The notes below the pieces were generated by a model, which was given only the letters and a program-made list of their open reading frames with translations, was not told the origin of the DNA and made no database searches. A stretch of 64,000 bases of DNA from Variovorax flavidus. Lineage in GTDB: Bacteria > Pseudomonadota > Gammaproteobacteria > Burkholderiales > Burkholderiaceae_C. A program made the position numbers and the translations under genes. Of this stretch, positions 37,621 through 46,800 are shown piece after piece. Every line of letters begins with the position of its first letter. Within the stretch, counting starts at the first letter, position 1. The stretch is taken from NCBI RefSeq assembly GCF_030317145.1, contig NZ_JASZYE010000010.1, positions 62,001 to 126,000 of the forward strand, read 5' to 3'.

Positions 37621-38383
37621 GCGGGCTGCGCGCCCCGCCGCCTGCCCATCGAAGGATCTGCTCGACCACCCATGGGCCATCGTCCAGCGGCAGGTCGTGG
37701 CCTGCCGTCGGGTGTTCGAGGATCGCCGTGCGCCATTGCCGCGCGAGTTGCCGCGAGCACTGCGCATTCACCAGCGCATCGCAGCGGCTCGCGAGCACGA
37801 GCAGCGGGACGGCGGGCGCGTTCGCCGGAGCCCGATAGCGCGCAGCCGCCAGCAACTGACGCAGCGCGTTGGCCGCCGACACCGGGCGCGCCTCGCGCAA
37901 CGCCGTCCAGTCGTCGATCACGCCATCGTCCGGCGCCAGGTGCCGGCTGGTCAGGCGCAGGATCGTCTGCTCACGCTGGCGACTCGACATCGCGCCGGCC
38001 ACGACGCCGAGCAGCGCGGCGTAGTTGGCGGGCCGCAGCCGCTGGTACCACCGGCTGAAGGGCCGCAGGCTGGTGTTGACCAGCACGCAGCCCGCGAGTT
38101 CTTCGGGGTGGCTGCACGCCCACTCGACCGCGACCATCGCACCGAGCGACATGGCAAGCAGGTGAAAGGGAGGCGAATGGCCCGACGCCTTCATCTGCTG
38201 CCGGGCGTTCTGCATCGTCGCTTCGATGCTCGTGGGGCTTGGCGCGTGATTCAGGCGTCCGTTGCCCGGAAGATCGAGCGTCAGCACGCGCGCTCCCGGC
38301 ATCCGCTCGCTCAGCATCTCCGGAAACGCGCCCCAGTGGCCGCTCTCGCGCGTGAGTCCGCGCAGCAGTACCCATGTGCTCAT
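37580..38383 (-). CDS. alpha/beta hydrolase
   Basis: 267 residues. Alpha/beta-hydrolase order: WVLLRGLTRESGHWG, LDLPGNGRLNH, nucleophile elbow AMSLGAM (Ser in the G-x-S-x-G-like turn, here MSLGA), Asp in LVLASRCDALVN and His in TAGHDLPLDD. The elbow lacks the first Gly (A-M-S-L-G), a common variant. The ATG at 38383 overlaps the stop of the peptidase gene by four bases, so the two are coupled. Substrate unknown. Its 3' end overlaps the glycine-zipper gene by 41 bases. Confidence 0.85.
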   Translation of the reverse strand: MSTWVLLRGLTRESGHWGAFPEMLSERMPGARVLTLDLPGNGRLNHAPSPTSIEATMQNARQQMKASGHSPPFHLLAMSLGAMVAVEWACSHPEELAGCVLVNTSLRPFSRWYQRLRPANYAALLGVVAGAMSSRQREQTILRLTSRHLAPDDGVIDDWTALREARPVSAANALRQLLAAARYRAPANAPAVPLLVLASRCDALVNAQCSRQLARQWRTAILEHPTAGHDLPLDDGPWVVEQILRWAGGGARSPLTSARPPGAAPFP

Positions 38384-39459
38384 CGCGCCGGCCCTTCGTA
38401 CCAGCGCGCCATGGCCAGTTGCCGATGGCGCTCCCTGTCGTCGCCGGTCGGCACCCAGCGCTCGTGGCTGCACGCGGCGCGCGTGATGAAGTCCAGCCAG
38501 CCGACGTGACGCCGAAGCACGCGCTGCTGACGGTGTTCGATCATGGGATTGAAGATGCCGTGACGCGAGAAGATCTGCCGCGGGTTCTTCTTGACCCACA
38601 GCCACGAGCCCATCTCCAGCGTCAGCGGCAGGAACACCGATCCGGGCTTGGTGTCGCTCGCGCGAAGGTAGAGGTGGTCCCACAGGTCGCCGTGCGCCAT
38701 GTACTGGCGGCTCTGCGGCTCCAGCACGTAGCGGTGGTGCAGCAGCGTTCCGTCGACGATCTCGCACAGCGCGTGCATTTCGGGCAAGTGGGTGATGGGG
38801 CGCGAGGTGTGCGCGAACGGAAACCAGATCCGGTCACTGAGGCCGAAGCCGGAATGGCAATCCACCGCGATGCTGAAAGGGCGCACCGTCAACTCGGCTT
38901 CGACCAGTTCGCACAGTGCGGCGCTTTCGCTTTCCATGGGCGCTCCGTGCGCGCCGCGATACCAGGGCAGTGCGGAGCTGAGGCGTTGTCCGCCGACGAG
39001 ATAGGGCACGCGTTCGGCCGACTCCACCGGCGCATTGCGCATGAGGTCGACGCCATTCGGATTCGCGCGCGTGCCGCGCCACAGGCCGCCCGGATTGACG
39101 AGCGGCATGAACACCAGTCGCACGGTCTCCAGCTGCCGGTGCAGCGTCTCGTCCCATTGCAGGCGCATGACGAGGCTGCGAAGGTAGGCGATCGTCACTT
39201 CGGCACCGATCCGCTCCAGGCCGTGCACACCGCCGAAGAAACCGACGGCAGGCGCCAGCGGGCTCGCGCTGCCCAGGATGAAGGCCTCCACCGGGAAGCG
39301 CGCCTCGCCGGCCATCACCTCGCACAGGACGCGCCGCACCATGTGCACGCCGGCGAGGTCGGAGAGCCGCTGCAGCTCGATCAGTTCGGGCAGATCTGTG
39401 GGAGTCACGCGGGCGAGGGAGGACGGAAGTGCGCGCAGGATAGCCGCATCGCCTGCCAT
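38380..39459 (-). CDS. M14-type zinc carboxypeptidase-like protein (DUF2817 group)
   Basis: 359 residues from the ATG at 39459. The zinc motif HxxE is in GGVHGLERIG (His79, Glu82); the third ligand is probably the His in VDCHSGFG. FMPLVNPGGLWRGTRANPNGVDLMRN is characteristic of M14 carboxypeptidases. No signal peptide is visible, so it is probably cytosolic. Paired with an alpha/beta hydrolase by a 4-base overlap, suggesting sequential action on one small substrate; that is inference. Confidence 0.85.
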   Translation of the reverse strand: MAGDAAILRALPSSLARVTPTDLPELIELQRLSDLAGVHMVRRVLCEVMAGEARFPVEAFILGSASPLAPAVGFFGGVHGLERIGAEVTIAYLRSLVMRLQWDETLHRQLETVRLVFMPLVNPGGLWRGTRANPNGVDLMRNAPVESAERVPYLVGGQRLSSALPWYRGAHGAPMESESAALCELVEAELTVRPFSIAVDCHSGFGLSDRIWFPFAHTSRPITHLPEMHALCEIVDGTLLHHRYVLEPQSRQYMAHGDLWDHLYLRASDTKPGSVFLPLTLEMGSWLWVKKNPRQIFSRHGIFNPMIEHRQQRVLRRHVGWLDFITRAACSHERWVPTGDDRERHRQLAMARWYEGPAR

Positions 39460-39494
39460 CAAGCCGTCATACAAGCGCGCTACGGTGGGTGACC

Positions 39495-39626
39495 ATGCCC
39501 CGAATCCTCAGTACCTCGCCGATCCATCCCTTCAGGGGTGTCGGGTCCGCCTTGCTGTGGGGCGCGATCGAACTGGTGGCGCTCGCACGCTCGCGCTGGG
39601 CCTCGCGCTCACACCCCGGCCGCTAG
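39495..39626 (+). CDS. small hypothetical protein, 43 residues
   Basis: A short ORF (MPRILSTSPIHPFRGVGSAL and so on) with a possible membrane segment SALLWGAIELVALA. It lies divergently from the M14-type gene and converges on the catalase gene. There is a GGTGGGTG stretch before the ATG. Codon use is compatible with a real gene, but the size allows chance. Confidence 0.3.
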   Translation: MPRILSTSPIHPFRGVGSALLWGAIELVALARSRWASRSHPGR

Positions 39627-39639
39627 CCCCTGCCGGTAG

Positions 39640-41823
39640 CTACGCCGGCACGCCCTCCACATTCGCCCGGTCCCAATGCCGGTGCTTCGCGATGGCCGCG
39701 ATGAAGTCGCTGGCGATCTTCGCCGCGGCCGTGTCGTCGCCCAGATTGGTCACGGGCGTGGCGGCCACCACCACACCGGCTGGCGCCGACTTCGCGTCAG
39801 GCCCGATGCCGAGCGTCGCCAGCATCTGCACGCCCTCGCCGACCGTGCAGATCGCCTTGCAGTGCTTGTAGGCTTCCAGCACGAAGTGAACCGCGTCGCC
39901 GCTGCGTGCCAGCGCTTCGATGGCCTGGGCGCCCGCCGGCACCAGTACCGCATCGAACATCACCGAGGGCATGTTGACGAAGGTGGCGTCGACGTCGAGC
40001 TGCCGCTTGGATGCGCTCGCGATCGTGCCCAGCCGCGGACCCACCACCTTGCACTGCGCGCCGGCCTGTTCGATGGCTTCGCGAATGGGCTTGAGCGATG
40101 CCGAATCGACGCCGTCCGCCACGAGGATCGCGACCTTGCGCGTCTTGATCGAGCCGTCGCCGGTGTCGAGCATGCTGAGCGCGCGCGACTCGTCGATCGG
40201 CATCGTGAAGCGATGCTCCCGGAAACCCGCGCGGCCCGCCGCGGCCTTCGCATCCGGCGCGTTGATGCCCAGCGGCTCGGCCACGCGGCGCGCGAGCTTC
40301 TCGTCGACGTGCGCGAGGTTGTCCACCATGCGCTGGCGAACGGCCGGCACCGCGACCTTCGACAACTCGAAGCGGAAGGCCGCGATGATGTGCTCCTTCT
40401 CCGCTGCGCTCTGGCTGTTGAAGAAGAGTCGCGCCTGCGTGAAGTGGTCGTCGAATGACGGGCTGCGCCGCCGCACCTTGGGCGGCTCCAGCGCCTCGGG
40501 GAAGGACTGGAAGCCGCCGCTGCCGCCGTCGATGCGGTATTCCTTGCCGTCGATCAGCGAGTGGGGTTCGTAGGCGACCTGGCCCCGCGCGATGGTCTGG
40601 CGATGCATGCCGTCACGCTGGAAGTTGTGGAAGGGGCACACGCCCTTGTTGATGGGCAGCTCATGGAAGTTCGCGCCGCCGAGCCGCGAGATCTGCGTGT
40701 CGGTGTACGAGAACAGGCGACCCTGCAGCAAGGGGTCGTTCGTGAAATCGATGCCCGGCACCACATGGCCCGGATGGAAGGCCACCTGCTCGGTTTCGGC
40801 GAAGAAGTTGTCAGGGTTGCGATTGAGCACCAGGCGCCCGATGCGCTGCACGGGCACCATCTCTTCGGGAATGATCTTGGTGGGGTCGAGCAGGTCGAAG
40901 CCGAAGGCATGTTCCTTGTCCTGAGGGACCATCTGCACGCCCAGCTCCCATTCAGGGAAGTTGCCGCTCTCGATCGCTTCCCAGAGGTCGCGCCGGTGGA
41001 AGTCGGCGTCCTTGCCCGCGATCTTCTGCGCCTCGTCCCAGGCCAGGCCATGGATGCCGAGCTTGGGCTTCCAGTGGAACTTCACGAAATGGCTTTCGCC
41101 GCGCGCATTGATGAAGCGGAAGGTGTGGACACCGAAGCCTTCCATCATCCGCAGGCTGCGCGGAATCGCGCGGTCCGACATGGCCCACATCAGCATGTGG
41201 GTCGTTTCGGGCATCAGCGATGCGAAATCCCAGAAGGTGTCGTGCGCGCTCGCGGCCTGCGGCATTTCGTTGTGCGGCTCGGGCTTGACGGCATGGACCA
41301 GGTCGGGGAACTTGATCGCGTCCTGGACGAAGAACACCGGGATGTTGTTGCCCACCAGGTCGTAGTTGCCCTGCTGGGTATAGAACTTGACGGCGAAGCC
41401 GCGCACGTCGCGCACGGTATCGGCGGAGCCCCGCGAGCCCGCCACGGTCGAAAAGCGCACGAAAACGGGCGTCTTCACCGCCGGGTCCTGCAGGAACTCG
41501 GCGCACGTGAACTGCGACATCGACTTGTAGACCTCGAAGTAGCCATGCGCCGCCGACCCCCTGGCATGCACCGCCCGCTCGGGAATGCGCTCGTGGTCGA
41601 AGTGCGTGATCTTCTCGCGAAGGATGAAATCCTCCAGGAGCGTCGGGCCCCGCACGCCCGCCCTCAGCGAGTTGTGGTTGTCCGGTATCTGCAGGCCCTG
41701 ATTGGTGGTCAGGTGGGGCGTGTTGTCGGCGGTGAAGGCGGCGAGTTGCTCTTGCTTGGCATTGCTGCCGTCGCCACCCTTGGTCGGGCGACGACCGGCA
41801 GTCGCCTTGTTCTGTTGCGTCAT
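39640..41823 (-). CDS. katE: large-subunit catalase (HPII type)
   Basis: 727 residues. A heme catalase domain with active-site His in VHARGSAAHGYFEVYKS, the NNIPVFFVQDAIKFPD segment and the distal-proximal region around RLFSYTDTQISRLGG. The C-terminal part (about 560-727, KVAILVADGVDSASLKPIR, VLVPAGAQAIEALA) is a DJ-1/PfpI-like domain found only in large-subunit catalases. It splits hydrogen peroxide into water and oxygen, generally in stationary phase. A 48-codon ORF lies 51 bases upstream on the same strand. Confidence 0.96.
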   Translation of the reverse strand: MTQQNKATAGRRPTKGGDGSNAKQEQLAAFTADNTPHLTTNQGLQIPDNHNSLRAGVRGPTLLEDFILREKITHFDHERIPERAVHARGSAAHGYFEVYKSMSQFTCAEFLQDPAVKTPVFVRFSTVAGSRGSADTVRDVRGFAVKFYTQQGNYDLVGNNIPVFFVQDAIKFPDLVHAVKPEPHNEMPQAASAHDTFWDFASLMPETTHMLMWAMSDRAIPRSLRMMEGFGVHTFRFINARGESHFVKFHWKPKLGIHGLAWDEAQKIAGKDADFHRRDLWEAIESGNFPEWELGVQMVPQDKEHAFGFDLLDPTKIIPEEMVPVQRIGRLVLNRNPDNFFAETEQVAFHPGHVVPGIDFTNDPLLQGRLFSYTDTQISRLGGANFHELPINKGVCPFHNFQRDGMHRQTIARGQVAYEPHSLIDGKEYRIDGGSGGFQSFPEALEPPKVRRRSPSFDDHFTQARLFFNSQSAAEKEHIIAAFRFELSKVAVPAVRQRMVDNLAHVDEKLARRVAEPLGINAPDAKAAAGRAGFREHRFTMPIDESRALSMLDTGDGSIKTRKVAILVADGVDSASLKPIREAIEQAGAQCKVVGPRLGTIASASKRQLDVDATFVNMPSVMFDAVLVPAGAQAIEALARSGDAVHFVLEAYKHCKAICTVGEGVQMLATLGIGPDAKSAPAGVVVAATPVTNLGDDTAAAKIASDFIAAIAKHRHWDRANVEGVPA

Positions 41824-41874
41824 CAGGGGTCCTTCAGTGTCTAACGGGTGGCGACGCGGAGCGCGCCGTCGGCA

Positions 41875-42021
41875 TCAGCCGGTTTCTGTTTCGAAAAGCA
41901 TGTTCAGCGCATTCACCACCGCGACCAGGGCGACGACGGCGGCTGCTGACGCCACGGCCCATATCAGGAATTCGTCGATCCAGGATTCACCGAACAGGCC
42001 AAACAACGTGGAAAGATCCAT
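41875..42021 (-). CDS. tiny membrane protein upstream of katE, 48 residues
   Basis: MDLSTLFGLFGESWIDEFLI is followed by a single helix (about 17-42) rich in Ala and Val and a short tail. A CGGAGCGAAGC stretch precedes the ATG. It would be transcribed together with katE. No family recognised. The 319 bases from here to the transglutaminase gene at 42341 are a divergent promoter region with no other gene that I can support. Confidence 0.4.
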   Translation of the reverse strand: MDLSTLFGLFGESWIDEFLIWAVASAAAVVALVAVVNALNMLFETETG

Positions 42022-42340
42022 GCTTCGCTCCGGGCTGATGGGTCGAGGGAAAGGTCGAGCGCTACACCGCTTGTCGGGCGCTTCGGCTGCGGACCGACCT
42101 GCAAGCTTAGGGAGTACCGGCCGGATCCTTCGTAGTGGCGACGCGCTCCGGCGTGTCGGAACGCCCAGGTGTCCGCGGTAGGACCGCGCTGACGAGAAGC
42201 CCCGTTGAAGATGGACTACGCGGCTTCGCGGCATCGCCGACGGCTGTCCAGGGCAGCGCCGACTACGATGGGTCGAACCGGGCACCGAACATGCTTGATC
42301 CGTCTCGGGCCCGTCAACGATTCCCCAACGTCAGCGAACC

Positions 42341-43168
42341 ATGCTCATCAAAATCGGTTTCGACATCGAACTCGGCGTCACGGCGCCCACGGCGCTGATC
42401 TACATGCTGCGGGTGCATCCTTCGCGCGCGGCGGACATCCAGGCAGGGGAAGTCTTCACCATCACCCCGCCCCTGCGCACCGACCACTACACCGACGCCT
42501 TCAGCAACCATTGCGCGCGGGTGGAAGTGCCCCTGGGCGTCAGCAAGGTGCGCCTGCGCAACGAGGCCGTGGTGTTCGACACCGGCTGGCCCGACCCGGT
42601 CACGCCGGCCGCCATGGAGCATGCGCCGGCCAATCTGCCGGTCGAGACGCTGCAATTCCTGTTGCCGAGCCGGTATTGCGAGGTCGACAGCGAACTCCTG
42701 CAGTTCGCATGGACGATGTTCGGCGGCGTTCCGCCCGGCTGGCAGCGTGTGCAGGCAATCTGCGATTTCGTGCATCGGCATCTGCGCTTCGACTATCAGT
42801 CGGCGCGAGCCACGCGCACCGCACTGGAAGGGTTTCGCGAGCGCGTCGGCGTCTGCCGCGACTTCACGCATCTGGCCATCACGCTGTGCCGCTGCATGAA
42901 CATCCCGGCGCGCTACGTGACGGGTTACCTCGGCGACATCGGCATAGCGCCCGTGCCCTACCCGATGGACTTCAGCGCCTGGTTCGAGGTCTACCTCGGC
43001 GACCGCTGGCACACCTTCGATGCGCGCCACAACATTCCGCGAATCGGCCGCGTCGTGATTGCGCGCGGCCGTGATGCGGCCGACGTGCCGATCACGATGG
43101 TCTTTGGCGTCAACACGCTGGAGCGATTCGAGGTGACGACGGACGAAGTGCTGCCTGTGGCTGCCTGA
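42341..43168 (+). CDS. transglutaminase-like protein with altered His position
   Basis: 275 residues. The transglutaminase/protease core is recognisable: catalytic Cys172 in VGVCRDFTHLAI, then MDFSAWFEVYLGDRWHTFDARHN (209-231). The usual catalytic His stands in an H-A-W motif; here the position is Ser212 in FSAWFEV, while the Asp is Asp227. The protein may lack standard activity, or a neighbouring His (224 or 230) may be used. The function of this bacterial group is not established. Its stop is seven bases from that of ligD. Confidence 0.8.
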   Translation: MLIKIGFDIELGVTAPTALIYMLRVHPSRAADIQAGEVFTITPPLRTDHYTDAFSNHCARVEVPLGVSKVRLRNEAVVFDTGWPDPVTPAAMEHAPANLPVETLQFLLPSRYCEVDSELLQFAWTMFGGVPPGWQRVQAICDFVHRHLRFDYQSARATRTALEGFRERVGVCRDFTHLAITLCRCMNIPARYVTGYLGDIGIAPVPYPMDFSAWFEVYLGDRWHTFDARHNIPRIGRVVIARGRDAADVPITMVFGVNTLERFEVTTDEVLPVAA

Positions 43169-43174
43169 CGCCCC

Positions 43175-45727
43175 TCACTCGGGCGCGTAGCCCAGCATCT
43201 TCATCGCCGCACCGATGGACTTGCGGCTCTTCTCCATCCCCTCCCACGGCGTGTTGCCGATGGGGACGCGGCGGCCGATGTTCCTCACGGTCCATTGCGA
43301 CGCACTCGTCAGCGTCGGCAGCTCATCCCACGCGAGCGGCACCGACACACCGAGCCCCGGACGCGAGCGAGCCGACCACGCGCTGACAGTGGTCGCGCCG
43401 AAGCCGTTGCGCAGGTAGTCGACGAAGATCTTGCCAACGCGGTTGCGCGGCCCGCTCTTGGCAACGAATCGATCGGGAATGGTGTCCGCCAGATGCTGGA
43501 CCACGGCCTGCGAGAAGCCCTTGACCGTGTCCCAGTCGTAGTGGCGCCGGATCGGCACCAAGACGTGCAGGCCCTTGCCGCCGCTGGTCTTGAGGAATGC
43601 TGGCAATCCCAGCTCGGTGAGCAGGGTCTGCACTAGCATGGCGGCTTCCTGCATGCGCGCCCAGGGGACGCCTTCGCCGGGGTCGAGGTCGAAGGTCATG
43701 CGGTCGGGCTTGCCGATGGCGCTGGAGGTCGCGTTCCAGGTGTGGAGTTCGATCACATTCATCTGCGCAGCCGACAGCAGGCCGCGTTCGGTGTCGATCT
43801 GCAGCAGCGGCTCGTGCCCGGGGTCGAGTGCCGGATCGAGCAGCTTGACGCCCGGCAGTTCGTCCTGCTTCAGGTGCTTCTGGAAGAACAGCTCCCCACC
43901 GACGCCCTCGGGCGCACGCACCAGCGACACCGGCCGGCCCTTGAGGTGCGGCAGCATGAGTTCGGCCACCTGGCGATAGAAGGCGGCGAGTTCGCCCTTG
44001 GTGGTGCCGCTCTGCTTGTCGATCACGCGATCGGCGTTGGTGATGCGCTGCGTCATGGGCTTGGCGGCTCCTTTGCCGGTGGCGGCGCTCGCGGGTGTCA
44101 GCTCGGGCGCCTGCGCCGTCTCGCGGCGGATCTGGCGGGCCGGCTTGTCCGCGCGCAGGCCCTGGAAGACCGAATGGCGGATGCGCCCTTCACGCGTCCA
44201 TTCGCCGAAGGACACCTCGCACACCAGCACGGGCTTGACCCATTGGGCCTTGACGCCGGCAGGGCGGGTCTCGAAGGGGCATGCGTCGGACTGCTGTTTG
44301 TCGAGCTTCGCCTTGATGTCGGCCAGCCGGTTGGCGTCGAAGCCTGTTCCGACGTTGCCGCAGTACTGCAGCGCGCCGTCGTCGTCGAACACGCCAAGCA
44401 GCAGCGAACCGAAGCCCGAGCGCGATCCCTTGGGCTCGGTGTAGCCGCCGATCACGAATTCCTGTCGCCGTTGGTTCTTGAGCTTGATCCAGTTCGGCGA
44501 GCGGCGCGAGACATAGCTCGACCCCTTGAGCTTGCCGATGATGCCTTCGAAGCCCAGATGCGCAGAGGACGCCAGCAGGTCGCGCGGCGACGCCTCGAAG
44601 GCCTCGCTGAGGCGCAGCGCCGCGGGCGGCTTCTTGCCCAGCAGTCGGGCAAGCTCTGCACGACGTTCTTCCACCGGCACGTCACGCAGATCGCGCCCAT
44701 CGAGAAAAGGCGCATCGAACAGCCAGTAGACGACGGACGCAGTCGCATCGCTGTCGAAGGCGTTCTGCAGCGCCTGGAAGTCGGGCGCACCCATATCGTT
44801 GTCGACGACGATCTCGCCGTCGAGCCACGCCGAGCGCGTGGGGAGCTTCGCCAGCGCCTGCGCGAGCTTCGGCAGCTTCGAGGTCCAGTCGTGGCCGTTG
44901 CGCGTGATGCACTGGACCTTGTCGCCGTCGATGCGCGCCAGGAGGCGGTAGCCGTCGAACTTCAACTCGTAGAGCCAGTCCTCCGGTTGGGAGGGCGGCG
45001 TCGATGCCAGCGTCGCCAGCTGCGGCGCGAGCTTGGCGGGCAATGCCGCCTTGCGTCCGAGGCCTTCAGGCTTTTTCGCGGCCGCCTTCTTGCGCACGGC
45101 CGGCGCTTTCTTCTCGGGTGGTGCCGGCTTGCCGTAGGTGATGTGGGGTGGGTCGTCCACATCCCTGCCGCTCAGCACGCTGTCGGGCAGGGCCTCGACG
45201 ATGTCGTAGTCGGCGAGCGGGCGCGCTTCGCCGTCCCTTTCCTTGATGAGCAGCCAGGGTTCCTGCTTCTCGCCATTGCCGCGCATGCGCACCAGCGTCC
45301 AGTGGCCGCGCAGCTTGTCGCCGCGCAGCTCGAACTTCAGCTTGCCTTCCGCCAGGGCCTGGCGCGCATCGCCTTCGGCAGCCCATTCGCCGCGGTCCCA
45401 CACGATGACGGTGCCGGCGCCGTACTGCTTGGGCGGAATCGTGCCTTCGAAGCTCGCGTAGGAGATCGGATGGTCTTCCACATGCACGGCCATGCGCTTG
45501 ATCGTCGGATCGAGGCAGGGCCCCTTCGGCACCGCCCAGCTCTTGAGCGTGCCGTCGAGCTCCAGCCTGAAGTCGTAGTGCAGGCGGCTCGCATGGTGCT
45601 TCTGCACGACGAAGGACAACGCGCCGTTGGCGCCCGCCTTGCCGCCCGTGCGGGGCTCCGGCGTCTTCTTGAAGTCGCGCTTGCCGTGGTACGGCGCAAG
45701 CGCTTCGCGTTCACTCTGCCTAGCCAC
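43175..45727 (-). CDS. ligD: ATP-dependent DNA ligase D
   Basis: 850 residues in the order phosphoesterase, ligase, polymerase. The 3'-phosphoesterase part (about 35-190) has HHASRLHYDFRLELDG; the ligase part (about 225-540) has the adenylation Lys256 in KFDGYR and later ligase motifs; the primase/polymerase part (about 560-850) has FDLDPGEGVPW with the two metal aspartates. LigD seals double-strand breaks with Ku in non-homologous end joining. The ku gene lies 12 bases upstream on the same strand, giving a complete two-gene NHEJ operon. Confidence 0.96.
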   Translation of the reverse strand: MARQSEREALAPYHGKRDFKKTPEPRTGGKAGANGALSFVVQKHHASRLHYDFRLELDGTLKSWAVPKGPCLDPTIKRMAVHVEDHPISYASFEGTIPPKQYGAGTVIVWDRGEWAAEGDARQALAEGKLKFELRGDKLRGHWTLVRMRGNGEKQEPWLLIKERDGEARPLADYDIVEALPDSVLSGRDVDDPPHITYGKPAPPEKKAPAVRKKAAAKKPEGLGRKAALPAKLAPQLATLASTPPSQPEDWLYELKFDGYRLLARIDGDKVQCITRNGHDWTSKLPKLAQALAKLPTRSAWLDGEIVVDNDMGAPDFQALQNAFDSDATASVVYWLFDAPFLDGRDLRDVPVEERRAELARLLGKKPPAALRLSEAFEASPRDLLASSAHLGFEGIIGKLKGSSYVSRRSPNWIKLKNQRRQEFVIGGYTEPKGSRSGFGSLLLGVFDDDGALQYCGNVGTGFDANRLADIKAKLDKQQSDACPFETRPAGVKAQWVKPVLVCEVSFGEWTREGRIRHSVFQGLRADKPARQIRRETAQAPELTPASAATGKGAAKPMTQRITNADRVIDKQSGTTKGELAAFYRQVAELMLPHLKGRPVSLVRAPEGVGGELFFQKHLKQDELPGVKLLDPALDPGHEPLLQIDTERGLLSAAQMNVIELHTWNATSSAIGKPDRMTFDLDPGEGVPWARMQEAAMLVQTLLTELGLPAFLKTSGGKGLHVLVPIRRHYDWDTVKGFSQAVVQHLADTIPDRFVAKSGPRNRVGKIFVDYLRNGFGATTVSAWSARSRPGLGVSVPLAWDELPTLTSASQWTVRNIGRRVPIGNTPWEGMEKSRKSIGAAMKMLGYAPE

Positions 45728-45739
45728 GGTCGCGCTGCC

Positions 45740-46711
45740 TCAGGCGGCCTTGCGGCGTGCGGCCGTCTTGGCGGGTGTGCGCTTGCGGGCCGCGCCCTTG
45801 GCCGCAGGCTTGCGGGCCTTCGGCTTTTCCGCGGGCTCGTCCCTGCCCTTGCCCTTGTCGTCGGCGTCGGCCTTGCCGCCACCCTTGCGCAGGCTGCGCT
45901 GCAGCAGTTCCGTGAGGTCGAGGATCTTCGCGCTGCTCTTGCCGGTGTCCTCCTCGGGCTCGGGCTGCGTCACTTCCTCGGTCTGGCCGGCCTCCACCTT
46001 CTCGTCGACCAGCCGCATGATCTCGTCCTTGAAAGAGTCCTTGTAGTCGTCCGGGTCCCAGTCGGCGCTCATGTCGTCGACCAGTTCCTTCGCCATCTTG
46101 AGCTCGCGCTCGGTCAGGCCGGCCTTCTTTGCGCTCTCCGAGGGCAGGGGCAGGTCCTTCCACGGCCGGATGTCCGCACCCCAGCGCAACAGGTTCAGCA
46201 CCAGCCCCGGCCCGGTGGGCACCAGCACCGCCAGATGCTGCTTGGTCTGGATCACGACACGCGCGATGCCCACGCGGCCAGCACGCTGCAGCGTCTCGCG
46301 CAAGAGCGCGTAGACCTTGGCGCCGCGGTTGATCGGGGCCACGTAGTAGGGCCGCTCGAGGTAGACGAAGGGGATGCTGTCCGCCGGCACGAAGGCCTCG
46401 ATCTCGACGGTCTGCGTGGTCTTGGGATAGGCGGCAGCGATCTCCTCGTCGCTGAGCACCACGTACTGGTCGTCCTCGTACTCGATGCCCTTGACGATCT
46501 GCTCGCGCGCAATCTCCTTGCCGGTCTTCTTGTTGACGCGCTTGTAGCCCACAGGGTCCATGGTGCGCTTGTCGAGCCAGTTGAAGTCGATGGCGTGGTC
46601 GACCGTCGCGGAATAGAGCGCAACGGGGATGTGCACGAGGCCAAAGCTGATCGCGCCTTTCCACAGCACGCGGGGCGCGGGAGTCTTCCGGGAATGCTTG
46701 GATGCGGGCAT
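45740..46711 (-). CDS. ku: Ku, DNA end-binding protein
   Basis: 323 residues. The bacterial Ku core (about 10-265) is visible: WKGAISFGLVHIPVALYSAT, KRTMDPVGYKRVNKKTGKE, FVPADSIPFVYLERPYYVAP. The last 50 residues form a Lys/Ala/Arg-rich tail (KARKPAAKGAARKRTPAKTA), typical of Ku proteins of this group and thought to bind DNA. It threads onto broken DNA ends and recruits LigD, encoded immediately downstream. Confidence 0.96.
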   Translation of the reverse strand: MPASKHSRKTPAPRVLWKGAISFGLVHIPVALYSATVDHAIDFNWLDKRTMDPVGYKRVNKKTGKEIAREQIVKGIEYEDDQYVVLSDEEIAAAYPKTTQTVEIEAFVPADSIPFVYLERPYYVAPINRGAKVYALLRETLQRAGRVGIARVVIQTKQHLAVLVPTGPGLVLNLLRWGADIRPWKDLPLPSESAKKAGLTERELKMAKELVDDMSADWDPDDYKDSFKDEIMRLVDEKVEAGQTEEVTQPEPEEDTGKSSAKILDLTELLQRSLRKGGGKADADDKGKGRDEPAEKPKARKPAAKGAARKRTPAKTAARRKAA

Positions 46712-46800
46712 GGCGTATTTCTCCAGGCTGGCACCCTATCTTGCGACGCCGCGAACCGATGTAGGAACACGGCGGCGGCAGGCGTCAGGGCCGGACGCGG

